Of a stretch of DNA of 64,000 bases, positions 14,752 to 22,694 are shown piece after piece (position 1 is the first letter of the stretch; each line of letters starts with the position of its first letter). The position numbers and the translations under genes are program-made. The notes under the pieces were generated by a model. It was not told the DNA's origin and ran no database searches. It saw nothing but the letters and a program-made list of their open reading frames with translations. This DNA is from Streptomyces lavendofoliae (GTDB taxonomy: Bacteria; Actinomycetota; Actinomycetes; Streptomycetales; Streptomycetaceae), in assembly GCF_014649735.1 (NCBI RefSeq), contig NZ_BMTP01000020.1:1-64000 (forward strand), in the 5' to 3' direction.

Positions 14752-15412
14752 TGGTCGGGTTATTTAGTGTGGATTTTTATTGGACAGAACCGCAGGTCCG
14801 TACGTCTGTCCGATGAGCAGCACATGTGATGACAAACCGACAGTCGACACGAAGCGCCGAGGAGGAGGACAAGTGGCGAGGTCAACCGGTAGGCTGCGCC
14901 TTGCGCCAGACGACCACTCAGGTCCGAGGCGCGACGAGACAGCAGGACGGCCCCACTCCCCCCGGCTGGTAACCAGGGATCGATGCGGGGCCGGTGCGCC
15001 GAAGGCAGTCCTTCCCGACTCCTCCGGCCGGCCGCCAACCTCACAGACAGGTGACGACGTGACGAAGACTACCCGCCCACCCGGGCGCTCAGACAGTGGG
15101 ACCCGAGACTCCGGCGTGAACATCACACCGCCGCCGTCGAGCGAGGGCCCCGTCACCACGACCCACATCAGCGCGTGACCGCCGTCGGCGGGGGAGCCCA
15201 TTCCTGGCACCCCGGCGACCCCACCGCTACCGGTTACGTCCCAAGGCTCGGCGAGCACGTCTTCTGCTTCCGACCCTCAGATGGCGAGACCTGCTGCGGT
15301 CTCGTCGACGACAACCGGATGGGGCTGTTCTTGAGCACCTGCCGCAATCATCACCGAGTGGTTCTGACGGCAGCTCGCTGGAACGTGCTCCCCACTGACC
15401 CGTGCCAGATCC
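14752..15412. other. Interior of the inverted-repeat mini-element
   Basis: These 661 bp between perfect 48-bp inverted repeats have no transposase. Weak rightward frames exist: one of uncertain start ending at 15178 (possible GTG 15059) and one from 15175. Codon character of the first is poor. The unit could be an invertible segment, a MITE-like element or part of a replication origin lying before the initiator-like gene at 15699. Confidence 0.5.
14755..14786 (-). repeat. AT-rich 32-bp repeat, copy 2 (inverted relative to 2764)
   Basis: It is the reverse complement of 2764-2795 with one mismatch. It sits three bases inside the left 48-bp inverted repeat. The two copies face each other across 12 kb that include both recombinase genes. 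Confidence 0.8.
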
Positions 15413-15456
15413 AAGGCACGCAGACATCACCCAGTAAGGGAGATCAGTTGACGTAG
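15175..15456 (+). CDS. Small protein encoded within the inverted-repeat element
   Basis: A 93-residue frame from GTG that overlaps an upstream frame by 4 bases. LGEHVFCFRPSDGETCCGLVD and STCRNHHRVVLTAARWNVLP look like genuine protein. The C-terminal 15 residues are encoded by the right 48-bp inverted repeat, so the repeat and the gene end are the same DNA. Not recognised. Confidence 0.4.
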   Translation: MTAVGGGAHSWHPGDPTATGYVPRLGEHVFCFRPSDGETCCGLVDDNRMGLFLSTCRNHHRVVLTAARWNVLPTDPCQIQGTQTSPSKGDQLT

Positions 15457-15460
15457 TCGA
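15413..15460 (-). repeat. 48-bp terminal inverted repeat, right copy
   Basis: Exact reverse complement of 14704-14751. The stretch from here to 15698 holds no gene I can support. Confidence 0.9.
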
Positions 15461-15698
15461 ACTGTTGGCGGGAGGTCTCCCGCTCCCCTGCCAGGGAGCG
15501 CTTCCTCTACCGCCGGCCGCTGATCCGTTTGGTGGTGCCACCCACCGACCGGAACTCACGGCCTCGTACCACGGCCCGGCCTGCCAGCCGAGCTAAGGCC
15601 CATCGGGTGCCACCCCGAGGGCGATTGGTTCGCCAGAACCCAGACCCACCGAAGCGGGGCTTTTTCATGCCCTCTTCCAGAAGAAGGACGGGTACATA

Positions 15699-16991
15699 GT
15701 GCAGCACCGCACACCCTCTTGTCAGCTTGAGCACGCCCGCATGGGCGTTTCGTCCCCTATTTCCCCCACGGTCGACGGCATCGAGTGCCACGAAACCGCC
15801 TTCCAGCCGGTCCGCGGTGCCGCCCAGGAAGTCGCCCACACCGCGTCCCGGCGCACCGGACCGCGCCGCTGGCTGCGCTCCGTCGAGTGGCTCGTCGCCG
15901 CCGGCTTGCACCCGAAGGCCAACGCCACGACCCTCCGGATCGCCGAGGACCTCGCCGGGCGCATGGACTACGACACCGGGCACGCCCGCTACTGCCTCGA
16001 CGAGATGGTCGCCCGACTCGGCGTGAACCGCGCCACCATCAAGCGGCACATCGCCTTCCTCCGCGAACTCGGGGCGCTGGCCTGGGTCCAGCACGGCACC
16101 CGCGCCAACATCCGCCGCGCCCTCGGCATGAAGGGGTACGCCGGTACCGCGACGGTGTACGCGGCGGTCATCCCGGCCGTCTACGACCACGCCATGGGGC
16201 ACCGGATCGTCGGCAGCGGGTACACCGCCCGGATTGTCATCGACCAGCGCGGCCAGGCCCCGGCCCTTGTGGACAACCTGCCTGTGGACAACGAGGGCTC
16301 CACCCGGTGTGCGCCCCCTTCCCTTACCTGTGATGAGGAAGAGGGAAAGCTGAAGGTAGAGGGTGGTAGGAACTACACCCCGCGTACCGCGCGTCGGAAC
16401 AGCCCGACCATCCCCCAGCAGAAGACCAGCAGCAGCGAGGGGACGGCTGCGCGCCGTAGCCCGCTGCAGGTCGCCCGGGACATTCGCATCGCCCGCCAGG
16501 TCCGGCCGCTGGTGAACTGGACCCAGCGCGAAGGTCTCCGCCGTCTCGCGTACGCGCTGCGGCCGCTGATCGACCGCGGCCTGGACGCCATGCAGATCGC
16601 CGACGAGCTGGCCGGCATGTGCCTGGGCTGGCGGCCGAAGCAGCCCGCGAACTTCCTGCGCGCCACCCTCGCCAAGGACGCCGCCCACCTCGAGGCCCAG
16701 GCCGCCGCCGAGGAGCTCCTCGCCGCCCAGACGTGGACCACCGCCGACGAGGACGACGTCGACTCCCTCGCCCGCCTCTTCGGCATCCCCGCCGCCGAGG
16801 AGACGCCCGAGCCGGAGCGCACCGACCACGACCGGTACCTCGCCCGCCGCGACTGGAGCATCTGGCCCGACGTCGCCGCCCACTACGCCGACGACGCCGA
16901 CGACGCGATCGACCTGTACGGCGTGCAGCTCGTCACCTACGCCATCCGCATGGACGCCGCCGCCAAGGACCGGGAGGCCCGCTATGTCTGA
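15699..16991 (+). CDS. Winged-helix replication-initiator-like protein
   Basis: A 430-residue protein from GTG with an AAGGACGGG site; an ATG at 15741 is an alternative start. Residues 98-140 (MVARLGVNRATIKRHIAFLR ELGALAW) form a clear winged helix-turn-helix. The C-terminal half contains GLDAMQIADELAGMCLGW and an acidic helical tail. Proteins of this layout are found in Streptomyces plasmids and prophages and resemble DnaD/RepA-type initiators in domain order. The next gene, overlapping by 8 bases, is a DciA homologue, and parAB follow. I infer a plasmid replication initiator; it could instead be a regulator. Confidence 0.6.
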   Translation: MQHRTPSCQLEHARMGVSSPISPTVDGIECHETAFQPVRGAAQEVAHTASRRTGPRRWLRSVEWLVAAGLHPKANATTLRIAEDLAGRMDYDTGHARYCLDEMVARLGVNRATIKRHIAFLRELGALAWVQHGTRANIRRALGMKGYAGTATVYAAVIPAVYDHAMGHRIVGSGYTARIVIDQRGQAPALVDNLPVDNEGSTRCAPPSLTCDEEEGKLKVEGGRNYTPRTARRNSPTIPQQKTSSSEGTAARRSPLQVARDIRIARQVRPLVNWTQREGLRRLAYALRPLIDRGLDAMQIADELAGMCLGWRPKQPANFLRATLAKDAAHLEAQAAAEELLAAQTWTTADEDDVDSLARLFGIPAAEETPEPERTDHDRYLARRDWSIWPDVAAHYADDADDAIDLYGVQLVTYAIRMDAAAKDREARYV

Positions 16992-17805
16992 CCAGCCCCA
17001 GCAGTCCGGGCGGGACCTCGCCCGCCAGGCCCTCGCCGCCTACAAGGCCACCCGCCGCACCCACCCCGCCGGCAAGCCCGCCACCAAGCCCCGGACCCGA
17101 AGCCGCGACCGCGGCAGCGGCCGGGACCCCGTCGCCTTCGGCGCCGTCCTCGGCACCCTCGGCGCCGAGCAGGGCTGGGACACCGCGCTCAAGGGCGGCA
17201 GCCTCACCGACCGGTGGGCCACCATCTGCCCCACCCAGTACGCCGGCAAGCTCCGCCCCACCGCGTTCGACCCGGCGTCCGGCACGCTCCAGCTCGTCAC
17301 CGACTCCCCGGCCGTCGCCACCGACCTCCGCATCCTCGGCAGCATGCTCATCCAGCACCTGAACAAGCAGCTGCCCGCCAGCGCGGGCAAGGGGCCCATC
17401 CGGCGGCTGGCCGTCCAGCTCGGCAGCGTCGCCGACCGTAGCCCCGCCACCGCGCCGACACCCCCCGGGCCCGCGCCGGAACTGGCGCCGGTCCGCACTC
17501 GGGAGGCCGCCTCCCCCGGCTACCAGCGTGCCCGCGCCGCAGCCCTCGCGCACAAGCCCGACCGCGACCACCTCCTTGACGAGAAGCTCCGCGCCGCGAT
17601 CGCGGCGGGCGACCGGTGGCTCGCCGACCCCGCGAACCGGGAACCCGAGGACGCCTTCCCCGACGCGGTCGAAGCGCAGGAGCGGGCAGCCGCCGCGGTC
17701 GGCCCGACGCCCGGAACTCTCGAGGCCGCCGTCGCGGCAGCCCTCGCGTACAAGTACGAGGGCGGCCACCGGCGGGAGCCCCGCCGACTGTTCGAGGCGT
17801 CGTGA
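16984..17805 (+). CDS. DciA-like (DUF721) helicase-loader protein
   Basis: A 273-residue protein. Residues 47-147 (GRDPVAFGAVLGTLGAEQGW, DRWATICPTQYAGKLRPTAF, LVTDSPAVATDLRILGSML, IRRLAVQLG) match the DciA/DUF721 fold encoded beside gyrB in Streptomyces chromosomes. DciA loads the replicative helicase DnaB in bacteria that lack DnaC or DnaI. Here the domain is followed by a 120-residue extension not found in the chromosomal type, including a segment YQRARAAALAHKPDRDHLL. Overlap with the initiator-like gene supports a replication role for both. Confidence 0.75.
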   Translation: MSDQPQQSGRDLARQALAAYKATRRTHPAGKPATKPRTRSRDRGSGRDPVAFGAVLGTLGAEQGWDTALKGGSLTDRWATICPTQYAGKLRPTAFDPASGTLQLVTDSPAVATDLRILGSMLIQHLNKQLPASAGKGPIRRLAVQLGSVADRSPATAPTPPGPAPELAPVRTREAASPGYQRARAAALAHKPDRDHLLDEKLRAAIAAGDRWLADPANREPEDAFPDAVEAQERAAAAVGPTPGTLEAAVAAALAYKYEGGHRREPRRLFEAS

Positions 17806-17893
17806 ACGGTCGCGGCGTCGACCCGGGGCAACGCGCGCCCAGTTCTGCGGCAGCGTGATCCACGAACCACAGGCCCCGGCCGAAGGAGCACGC

Positions 17894-18058
17894 ATGCCCC
17901 AGCAGTACCCCGACACCTGGCACGACCTCGAGGCCGCCGCCGAACGTGCCTGGCTCGACCAGTGGGTTCGCGACCTTTATTACGGCGTAATAGTCGAGCC
18001 CTATGGAGAGACCGCAGTGGACCCGGCTGTACGGGCACCCGTCTTCATTACGGCGTAA
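17894..18058 (+). CDS. Small acidic protein containing parS DNA in its coding sequence
   Basis: A 54-residue frame from ATG with CGAAGGAG before it. It reads TWHDLEAAAERAWLDQWVRD, then LYYGVIVEPYG. The codons for YYGVI are the first parS-like palindrome, and the stop codon lies in the second one. It may be translated, or may only look open because of the palindromes. Confidence 0.45.
   Translation: MPQQYPDTWHDLEAAAERAWLDQWVRDLYYGVIVEPYGETAVDPAVRAPVFITA
17978..17992. promoter_or_regulatory. parS-like palindrome 1
   Basis: TATTACGGCGTAATA, a perfect 7+1+7 palindrome about 150 bp before parA. Related copies lie at 18046 and 20112. It is the likely ParB-binding centromere. Confidence 0.75.
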
Positions 18059-18060
18059 TA
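18046..18060. promoter_or_regulatory. parS-like palindrome 2
   Basis: CATTACGGCGTAATA, sharing the 13-bp core ATTACGGCGTAAT with site 1 and centred 68 bp from it. It ends 85 bp before the parA start. Confidence 0.75.
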
Positions 18061-18123
18061 ACCGGTGGACCTGTCCGGGTGAACTGGCGTCGATTGGCGG
18101 CCCCGGTGGCTCACTTCACCCCG

Positions 18124-18145
18124 TGACGTCAGTAAGGTGACGTCA
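18124..18145. promoter_or_regulatory. Tandem TGACGTCA operator at the parA start
   Basis: Two copies of the 8-bp palindrome TGACGTCA (18124-18131 and 18138-18145) spaced 14 bp apart. The second overlaps the parA ATG and is preceded by TAAGGT, a possible -10 that would make parA mRNA leaderless. The layout suggests autoregulation. Confidence 0.55.
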
Positions 18146-19308
18146 TGGCATCTCCGTACCCCCAAGGAGACCGGGAAAAGGTGGCGTCCAAGCTGCCTGC
18201 CGCGCTCCGACAAGAACTGAAGATCCGGGCAGCTGAACTCAGTCTGGACATCCAGGACGCCGTCACCGACGCAGTCAGCACTTGGCGCGAAGGACCGGCC
18301 AGCACGACGACCCTGGACACCACCGGCGCCGACTCGTTCAGCACCTGGCTTCCGCCCGGCATGTACGACGCCTTCAAGGAGACTTGCACCCAGCGCGGTA
18401 TCTCCTTCATCCAAGGGCTCGCCCAGGCTGTCCGCCGGTGGCTGGACACGCATCCTTCCCCGAGCGCACAGCCGGCCGGAGGCGACCCGGAGCGGAAGAT
18501 CGTCTGCAACCAGAAGGGCGGCGTCGGTAAGACAGCCGTGTCCGCCGGGGTGGCCCAGGCGTACGCGGAGGACGGCAAGCGGGTCCTCCTCGTGGACTAC
18601 GACCCCCAGGGCCACCTCAGTCAGCAGCTCGGCATCCCGCAGATCCCCCCGGGCGAAGACAGCCTCGTCTCCCACATGGTCGGCGAGGGCAAAGGCAGCC
18701 TCCACGACCTTGTGGTCACCCTCGAAGACCCGCGGTTCGGCAAGCGCCTGGACGTCCTGCCCTCCTGCTTCGACGGGTTCCTCCTCGATGCGCGTGTGGG
18801 CGTCAAGGCCTACACCGGGCGCGGTTACCAGAAGGAGGCCGCCCTCGAGCTGGCTCTGGCGCCCGTTGAAGCTGACTACGACGTCATCGTGATCGACTGC
18901 CCGCCCAGCCTCGGGATCGCTATGGACGCCGCGCTGTACTACGGCCGCCGCCGCCCCGGCGAGCGGGCGGGTGTCTCAGGCGCCATCATCCCCGTCCTGG
19001 CCGAGGACTCCTCCGCGACCGCGTACAGCATGCTCGCCGGCCAGATCAGCGACCTCAGCGGCGACCTGAACCTGGACATCGACTACCTCGGCCTGGTGGT
19101 CAACCTGTACGACTCCCGGCGTGGGTTCGTCGCCACCTCCTCCCTCAAGTCGTGGAAGTCACTCGGCACCCCGCCGGTCCTCGCGGTCATCAACGACCTC
19201 AAGGAGCAGCGCGAAGCCGTGCGCCAGACCAAGCCGCTCCTGGCGTACGCGCCGTTGAGTGAGCAGGCCGAGGCCATGCGGCAGATCGCCAGGGGAGCCA
19301 GCGCATGA
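18145..19308 (+). CDS. parA: ParA-type partition ATPase with two N-terminal RHH-like segments
   Basis: A 387-residue protein. The ATPase part has the deviant Walker A KGGVGKT (124-130), a VDYDPQGH motif and VIVIDCPPS, as in ParA proteins that segregate plasmids through ATP-dependent DNA binding. Before it stand 115 residues with two segments that look like ribbon-helix-helix units (about 13-48, KLPAALRQELKIRAAELSL; about 65-101, LPPGMYDAFKETCTQRGIS). Such N-terminal DNA-binding parts usually mediate autoregulation. No Shine-Dalgarno site is evident; the ATG lies in a TGACGTCA repeat. The gene overlaps parB by 4 bases. Confidence 0.88.
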   Translation: MASPYPQGDREKVASKLPAALRQELKIRAAELSLDIQDAVTDAVSTWREGPASTTTLDTTGADSFSTWLPPGMYDAFKETCTQRGISFIQGLAQAVRRWLDTHPSPSAQPAGGDPERKIVCNQKGGVGKTAVSAGVAQAYAEDGKRVLLVDYDPQGHLSQQLGIPQIPPGEDSLVSHMVGEGKGSLHDLVVTLEDPRFGKRLDVLPSCFDGFLLDARVGVKAYTGRGYQKEAALELALAPVEADYDVIVIDCPPSLGIAMDAALYYGRRRPGERAGVSGAIIPVLAEDSSATAYSMLAGQISDLSGDLNLDIDYLGLVVNLYDSRRGFVATSSLKSWKSLGTPPVLAVINDLKEQREAVRQTKPLLAYAPLSEQAEAMRQIARGASA

Positions 19309-20405
19309 GCAAGGCCGAGACTCTTGGCGCCTCCAGCGCCTTTGCCTCTGCGGCTGGAGCTATCAGCGCCCGCCGGATGGTGACCCAGCAGGCCTTTGGC
19401 CAGTCGACGGCGGGGCCAGTCACCGAGGTACCGGTCACCGACATCAGCCTGAACCCGGCGAACCCGCGGTCGGAGCTCGGCAACCTGACCCAACTGGCCG
19501 GCAGCCTGAAGGACCACGGACAGAAGACCGCGATCAGCATCATGAGCCGCGAGGCCTACCTTGCTGCTCACCCCGGGCACGTCGACAAGCTGGAAGCCGG
19601 TACCCGCTACGTCGCCGTCGACGGCAACTCCCGCTTGGCGGCCGCCCGGGAAGCAGGCCTCAAGACCCTGAAGGTTATGGCCGACGACGACCTCGGCAAG
19701 GACGCCGACGACCTGCTGGAGTCGTCCCTGGTCGCGAATATCCACCGCCGTGAACTGGACCACCTGGACGAGGCACGCGCCCTTGAGCGGCTGCTCACGA
19801 TCCATGGGACTCAAGAGGCACTGGCGGCCCGGCTGCACCGATCGCAGGGATGGGTATCGCAGCGGCTGTCGCTTCTCAAGCTGACCCCCGAGCTGCAGGA
19901 GCGGCTCGAACGCGGCAAGGAGCCGGCGGACCTCCTGCGTCGGGTCGGGAACAAGAAGCCGGAGGAGCAGGCCGCCCACCTTGAGCGGTTGAAGCAGGAG
20001 CGGAAGGCGAAGCAGCGGGCTAACGTCGCGAAGGAGAAGCCTGCCCCTGCCGTGACGCGCCATCCCCATGCCGGCGTGGTGGACGTCGCGCGCTCGGGCG
20101 AGGACGGCGGTTATTACGACGTAATGGAGGAGCGGCGCCAGCAGGAGCCAGCCCCTGTGTCGCGCGACGAGCCCTCAGCGCCGCCAGCTGTCGCGCCGCC
20201 GGGGCGCGTCGCCGATAAGGCGGACGCGCCCGTCCCTGCCCTGCGGCACACGAAGGGCGAAGACCAGTCCGATCTTCCGTGGGATGACGTTGAAGCTCTG
20301 GCCGACATCATCTTCAGCAGGCTGTCCAAGGAGCATCGGCTGGAGCTGACCATGGTGCTGCAGCGGAAGAACCGAGAAGCGGCACACGCCGCCGCCGGGT
20401 CCTGA
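19305..20405 (+). CDS. parB: ParB-type partition protein
   Basis: A 366-residue protein with a ParB N-terminal domain (VPVTDISLNPANPRSELGNL, AVDGNSRLAAAREAG), a helix-turn-helix at about 166-200 (TQEALAARLHRSQGWVSQRL SLL) and a C-terminal segment. It should bind the TATTACG-type palindromes and act with the upstream ParA. The usual GERR CTP-binding box is replaced by DGNSR. A third parS-like site lies within its own coding sequence, where it encodes GYYDVMEE. The gene is followed by a very strong terminator. Confidence 0.88.
   Translation: MSKAETLGASSAFASAAGAISARRMVTQQAFGQSTAGPVTEVPVTDISLNPANPRSELGNLTQLAGSLKDHGQKTAISIMSREAYLAAHPGHVDKLEAGTRYVAVDGNSRLAAAREAGLKTLKVMADDDLGKDADDLLESSLVANIHRRELDHLDEARALERLLTIHGTQEALAARLHRSQGWVSQRLSLLKLTPELQERLERGKEPADLLRRVGNKKPEEQAAHLERLKQERKAKQRANVAKEKPAPAVTRHPHAGVVDVARSGEDGGYYDVMEERRQQEPAPVSRDEPSAPPAVAPPGRVADKADAPVPALRHTKGEDQSDLPWDDVEALADIIFSRLSKEHRLELTMVLQRKNREAAHAAAGS
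20112..20126. promoter_or_regulatory. parS-like palindrome 3, inside parB
   Basis: TATTACGACGTAATG, sharing ATTACG/CGTAAT arms with the two sites upstream of parA. It lies within the parB reading frame. Confidence 0.65.
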
Positions 20406-20412
20406 CCTCCAG

Positions 20413-20459
20413 CCGCCCGTTCCCGCCGCAGGGCGAGGGCCTGCGGCGGGAACGGGCGG
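20413..20459 (+). terminator. Terminator after parAB
   Basis: Perfect 20-bp stem (arms 20413-20432 and 20440-20459) with a 7-base loop, eight bases after the parB stop. There is no T-run, but the stem is exceptionally stable. Confidence 0.75.
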
Positions 20460-21005
20460 GATTCGGTCGTCTTCGCCCTGTGTGCCGGGGTTTTTGCGCC
20501 ACCCGTTCGAGTGGAGTGCGGTATGGCCGAGCCTGTGCGGGGGACACGGTGCTGGCCGACTGGGCCATGGCCCGTCGGCCAGGGGCGCCGGGCCCCCGTG
20601 GGGGTTCGCAGCCCGGCCCCCTGCACCCCTTACGCCACATGCGATCCGCTCCCGCCAGGGCCTTCCCGCTTGCCGAGGACCGGGGCTAGACTGCCGTCAT
20701 CTGACGGGCATGCCCGTGAGGTCATCGAGAGCCCCCGCACGGGGTGGGTTGTTGTCGGCAACACCAACCCCCCAGCGCCGGGGGTTTCTTCATGCCCGAA
20801 TCCGGATCGCTGACCTGGCCAGGATCGATCTACCCGACGGTCAGGAGAGCATCAAAAAATGAGCCTGCCCTTACCCATGTATCGATTTTGGTGTCACAGT
20901 GGGCATCCCACGGTGCTGGACTGGCAGCCGGCGCCGACAGGGCGCGGGCATCGACCGGCCCGCGCTGTACGCCCTTCCCATCTGCCGGAGGAGCGGAGAC
21001 GCCCC
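20460..21005. other. Intergenic region after parAB
   Basis: No convincing gene. It contains GC-rich inverted repeats (for example around 20588-20623), a -10-like TAGACT at about 20686 and the terminator at 20766. A frame ending RIDLPDGQESIKK at 20862 lacks a good start. An ATG at 20859 could extend the next gene by 49 residues. Confidence 0.4.
20766..20790 (+). terminator. Short intrinsic terminator
   Basis: Stem CCCCC / GGGGG with flanking A/T pairs, followed by TTTCTTC. It may act as an attenuator in the leader of the gene at 21006. Confidence 0.55.
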
Positions 21006-21365
21006 ATGTCCGCAGCAGAGCCCACGATCCCCGAGCCCGCACACGGGCCCATCGGGTCGGTGATCCACCTGGCGCAGCACCCCAGCGCTGCTCGTTCCCG
21101 TGTCGCTGCCCGCCGCACGGACCCTCCGTCGACGGGATATGACGTCAGTCCCCTGCAGAAGCTCACCGAAACCATCCAGAGCATCTTCCGGGCGCGGGGT
21201 ATGACGCTGGCGGACGCGGCGACCGCCGACGCCTATGAGGCCACGCTGGACGTGGTGGAGCTGATGATGCGCAGCGCGACCGCTCGCGGGCATGTGGCCG
21301 CCGAGCAGTACGAGACGCTGCGTCAGATGCTCGACGAGATGCGGGCCGTCCCCGAGGCCGTGTGA
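21006..21365 (+). CDS. Protein of unknown function
   Basis: A 119-residue protein; the ATG at 21006 follows GGAGGAGCGGAG. The C-terminal two thirds (LQKLTETIQSIFRARGMTLA, ATLDVVELMMRSA, EQYETLRQMLDEM) are helical. Not recognised. It is followed by a relatively AT-rich intergenic stretch. Confidence 0.55.
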   Translation: MSAAEPTIPEPAHGPIGSVIHLAQHPSAARSRVAARRTDPPSTGYDVSPLQKLTETIQSIFRARGMTLADAATADAYEATLDVVELMMRSATARGHVAAEQYETLRQMLDEMRAVPEAV

Positions 21366-21584
21366 ATATGCCAATTGCTGACGCTCCGTAAGATTCCCCG
21401 GACCAGCAATAACGCAACGCACCGTTGATCTCTTAGAACTATCTGTTCAACAGGTGACTAAAGCGTGCCATGATGGGGCGTCCGGAACGACCCGGAGTGA
21501 CAGCCTCCGGCCACCGGCGCGCGCCCGGAGCCCCCACCCCGTCACGCACCGCGCCCCCGGCCGGCTGAGGGAACGGGGACCCCT
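21366..21584. other. AT-richer intergenic region with candidate promoter
   Basis: No gene is seen. It includes the small palindrome CTGTTCAACAG (about 21446-21456) overlapping TTCAAC, with CATGAT 17 bases downstream. That arrangement could be a regulated promoter for the gene at 21585. Confidence 0.35.
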
Positions 21585-22121
21585 ATGGGCCAGGACGAAG
21601 ACAGCTCCACACCGGCACGACGACTCAAGCTCCTCGAGGGCTTCATAGCCCCCGGGCGCACCGGCGGTGACGCGGCCCGCACAGCCCCCACCGCCACATC
21701 CCGCCCCGCAGCGGTCCTCGACGTCATCGACCACATGCACGCCTCCGTCGACGAGGTCATCACCCACACCCGCGCCCACGCGCCCGGCGCCCGCCGGCCC
21801 GCCGACCTGTCCGACATCTACGACTGGGCACGCGAGCACACCGCCGACCTCGCACCGGCCGACCAGCGCGCCCGCGAAACGCTCATCTACCGCCAGAGCC
21901 TCGAGCACGCCATCCAGATGGGCGACACCAAGGTCGTCCGCCCGCACCCCTGCCCCGCCTGTGGCTGCTTCGGGCTGCAGTGGATGGCCGCCATGCGGCG
22001 GGCGGTCTGCACCAACCTGCGGTGCGTCGACGCCGATGGCATGACGACGGCGTGGACATTGCGCACTCTCGCCAAGGCGCACATCGCCCGGCAGGAAAGT
22101 CGGTACGTCAGGGCAACCTGA
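21585..22121 (+). CDS. Zinc-ribbon protein of unknown function
   Basis: A 178-residue protein. A helical N-terminus (VLDVIDHMHASVDEVITHTR) precedes a zinc ribbon: HPCPACGCFGLQW and AVCTNLRCVDADG supply two Cys pairs. Proteins of this type recur in Streptomyces plasmids and phages and are usually followed by a small HTH protein, as here. The function is unknown, with DNA or RNA contact likely. Confidence 0.65.
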   Translation: MGQDEDSSTPARRLKLLEGFIAPGRTGGDAARTAPTATSRPAAVLDVIDHMHASVDEVITHTRAHAPGARRPADLSDIYDWAREHTADLAPADQRARETLIYRQSLEHAIQMGDTKVVRPHPCPACGCFGLQWMAAMRRAVCTNLRCVDADGMTTAWTLRTLAKAHIARQESRYVRAT

Positions 22122-22241
22122 AGGACTCCTTGCTGGTCTAACCAGCAACCCCGGCCCACCTCTCACCACAGCATCACCACCCTCACCCGTATATCGGCCG
22201 CCGGAGCTGCGAACGATGGCCGTCGATCCCGGGAGCCCCTT

Positions 22242-22496
22242 ATGGCCATTGAGCACCTCGCACCGGAGCACCACCGCACCGTCCCCGCCGACCTGGAATC
22301 CCTCGAGGACCTGGCCGCGCTGCTGGCCGAGACCGGGCACCCCGCGTCGGTCAGGGAGATCCGACGCTGGATCGAGAGCCGCGAGCTGTACACCGAGCGC
22401 CGCGGCCCCAAGCGGAAGATCTACGCCTCCAACACCGAGATCCTTGAGGCGCACCGCGACTGGGTGCACAGCCGTGCCAGACGCGGGGTCTTTTGA
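22242..22496 (+). CDS. Small winged-HTH protein
   Basis: An 84-residue protein. REIRRWIESRELYTERRGPK followed by RKIYASNTEILEAHRDW fits a MerR/excisionase-like winged helix. It follows the zinc-ribbon gene after 120 bases and ends before a pair of strong hairpins. It may be a partner of the upstream protein or a small regulator. Confidence 0.55.
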   Translation: MAIEHLAPEHHRTVPADLESLEDLAALLAETGHPASVREIRRWIESRELYTERRGPKRKIYASNTEILEAHRDWVHSRARRGVF

Positions 22497-22512
22497 AGAG
22501 GCCCCCCGGTAA

Positions 22513-22534
22513 GGCGCCTGGCCGGCCAGGCGCC
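22513..22534. repeat. Perfect 22-bp palindrome
   Basis: Each half reads GGCGCCTGGCC and the 22 bp form a perfect palindrome without a loop. It lies between a gene end and a terminator and may cooperate in termination. Confidence 0.6.
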
Positions 22535-22547
22535 CCTCGTCATCACC

Positions 22548-22579
22548 AGCCCCGCCCGAATCCATCGGGCGGGGCTTTC
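22548..22579 (+). terminator. Intrinsic terminator
   Basis: Stem AGCCCCGCCCGA / TCGGGCGGGGCT with a 5-base loop, then TTTCTC. It insulates the operon ending at 22496 from the promoter at 22595. Confidence 0.88.
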
Positions 22580-22594
22580 TCATGCCCTCACGCC

Positions 22595-22622
22595 ATAACC
22601 CATTGCTTCAGCAATAGGTTAT
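22595..22622. promoter_or_regulatory. 28-bp palindromic promoter/operator, site B
   Basis: Arms ATAACCCATTGC and GCAATAGGTTAT. TTGCTT (22603-22608) is followed after 18 bases by CATGCT (22627-22632). The 37 bases from about 22610 are identical to those at site C (29467), including GCTGGCAGGGCCGACAAC. It is the likely promoter of the long operon 22695-29394. Confidence 0.82.
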
Positions 22623-22694
22623 GTGTCATGCTGGCAGGGCCGACAACAACCCGCCCCACCGGCCGGTTGGAGCAACCCCACTTGTGAGGTCCCC

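Noticed and set aside
14764-15258. Leftward frame inside the inverted-repeat unit
   Set aside because: Ends within the AT-rich 32-bp repeat and lacks a ribosome site; the resemblance of its C-terminus to a frame ending at 2790 comes from the shared repeat, not from protein homology.
14704-15460. Complete insertion sequence
   Set aside because: No transposase frame between the inverted repeats and no target-site duplication noticed at the outer ends.
20482-20862. Rightward frame ending RIDLPDGQESIKK
   Set aside because: The last 20 residues look plausible, but there is no start with a ribosome site and the frame crosses two terminator-like hairpins.
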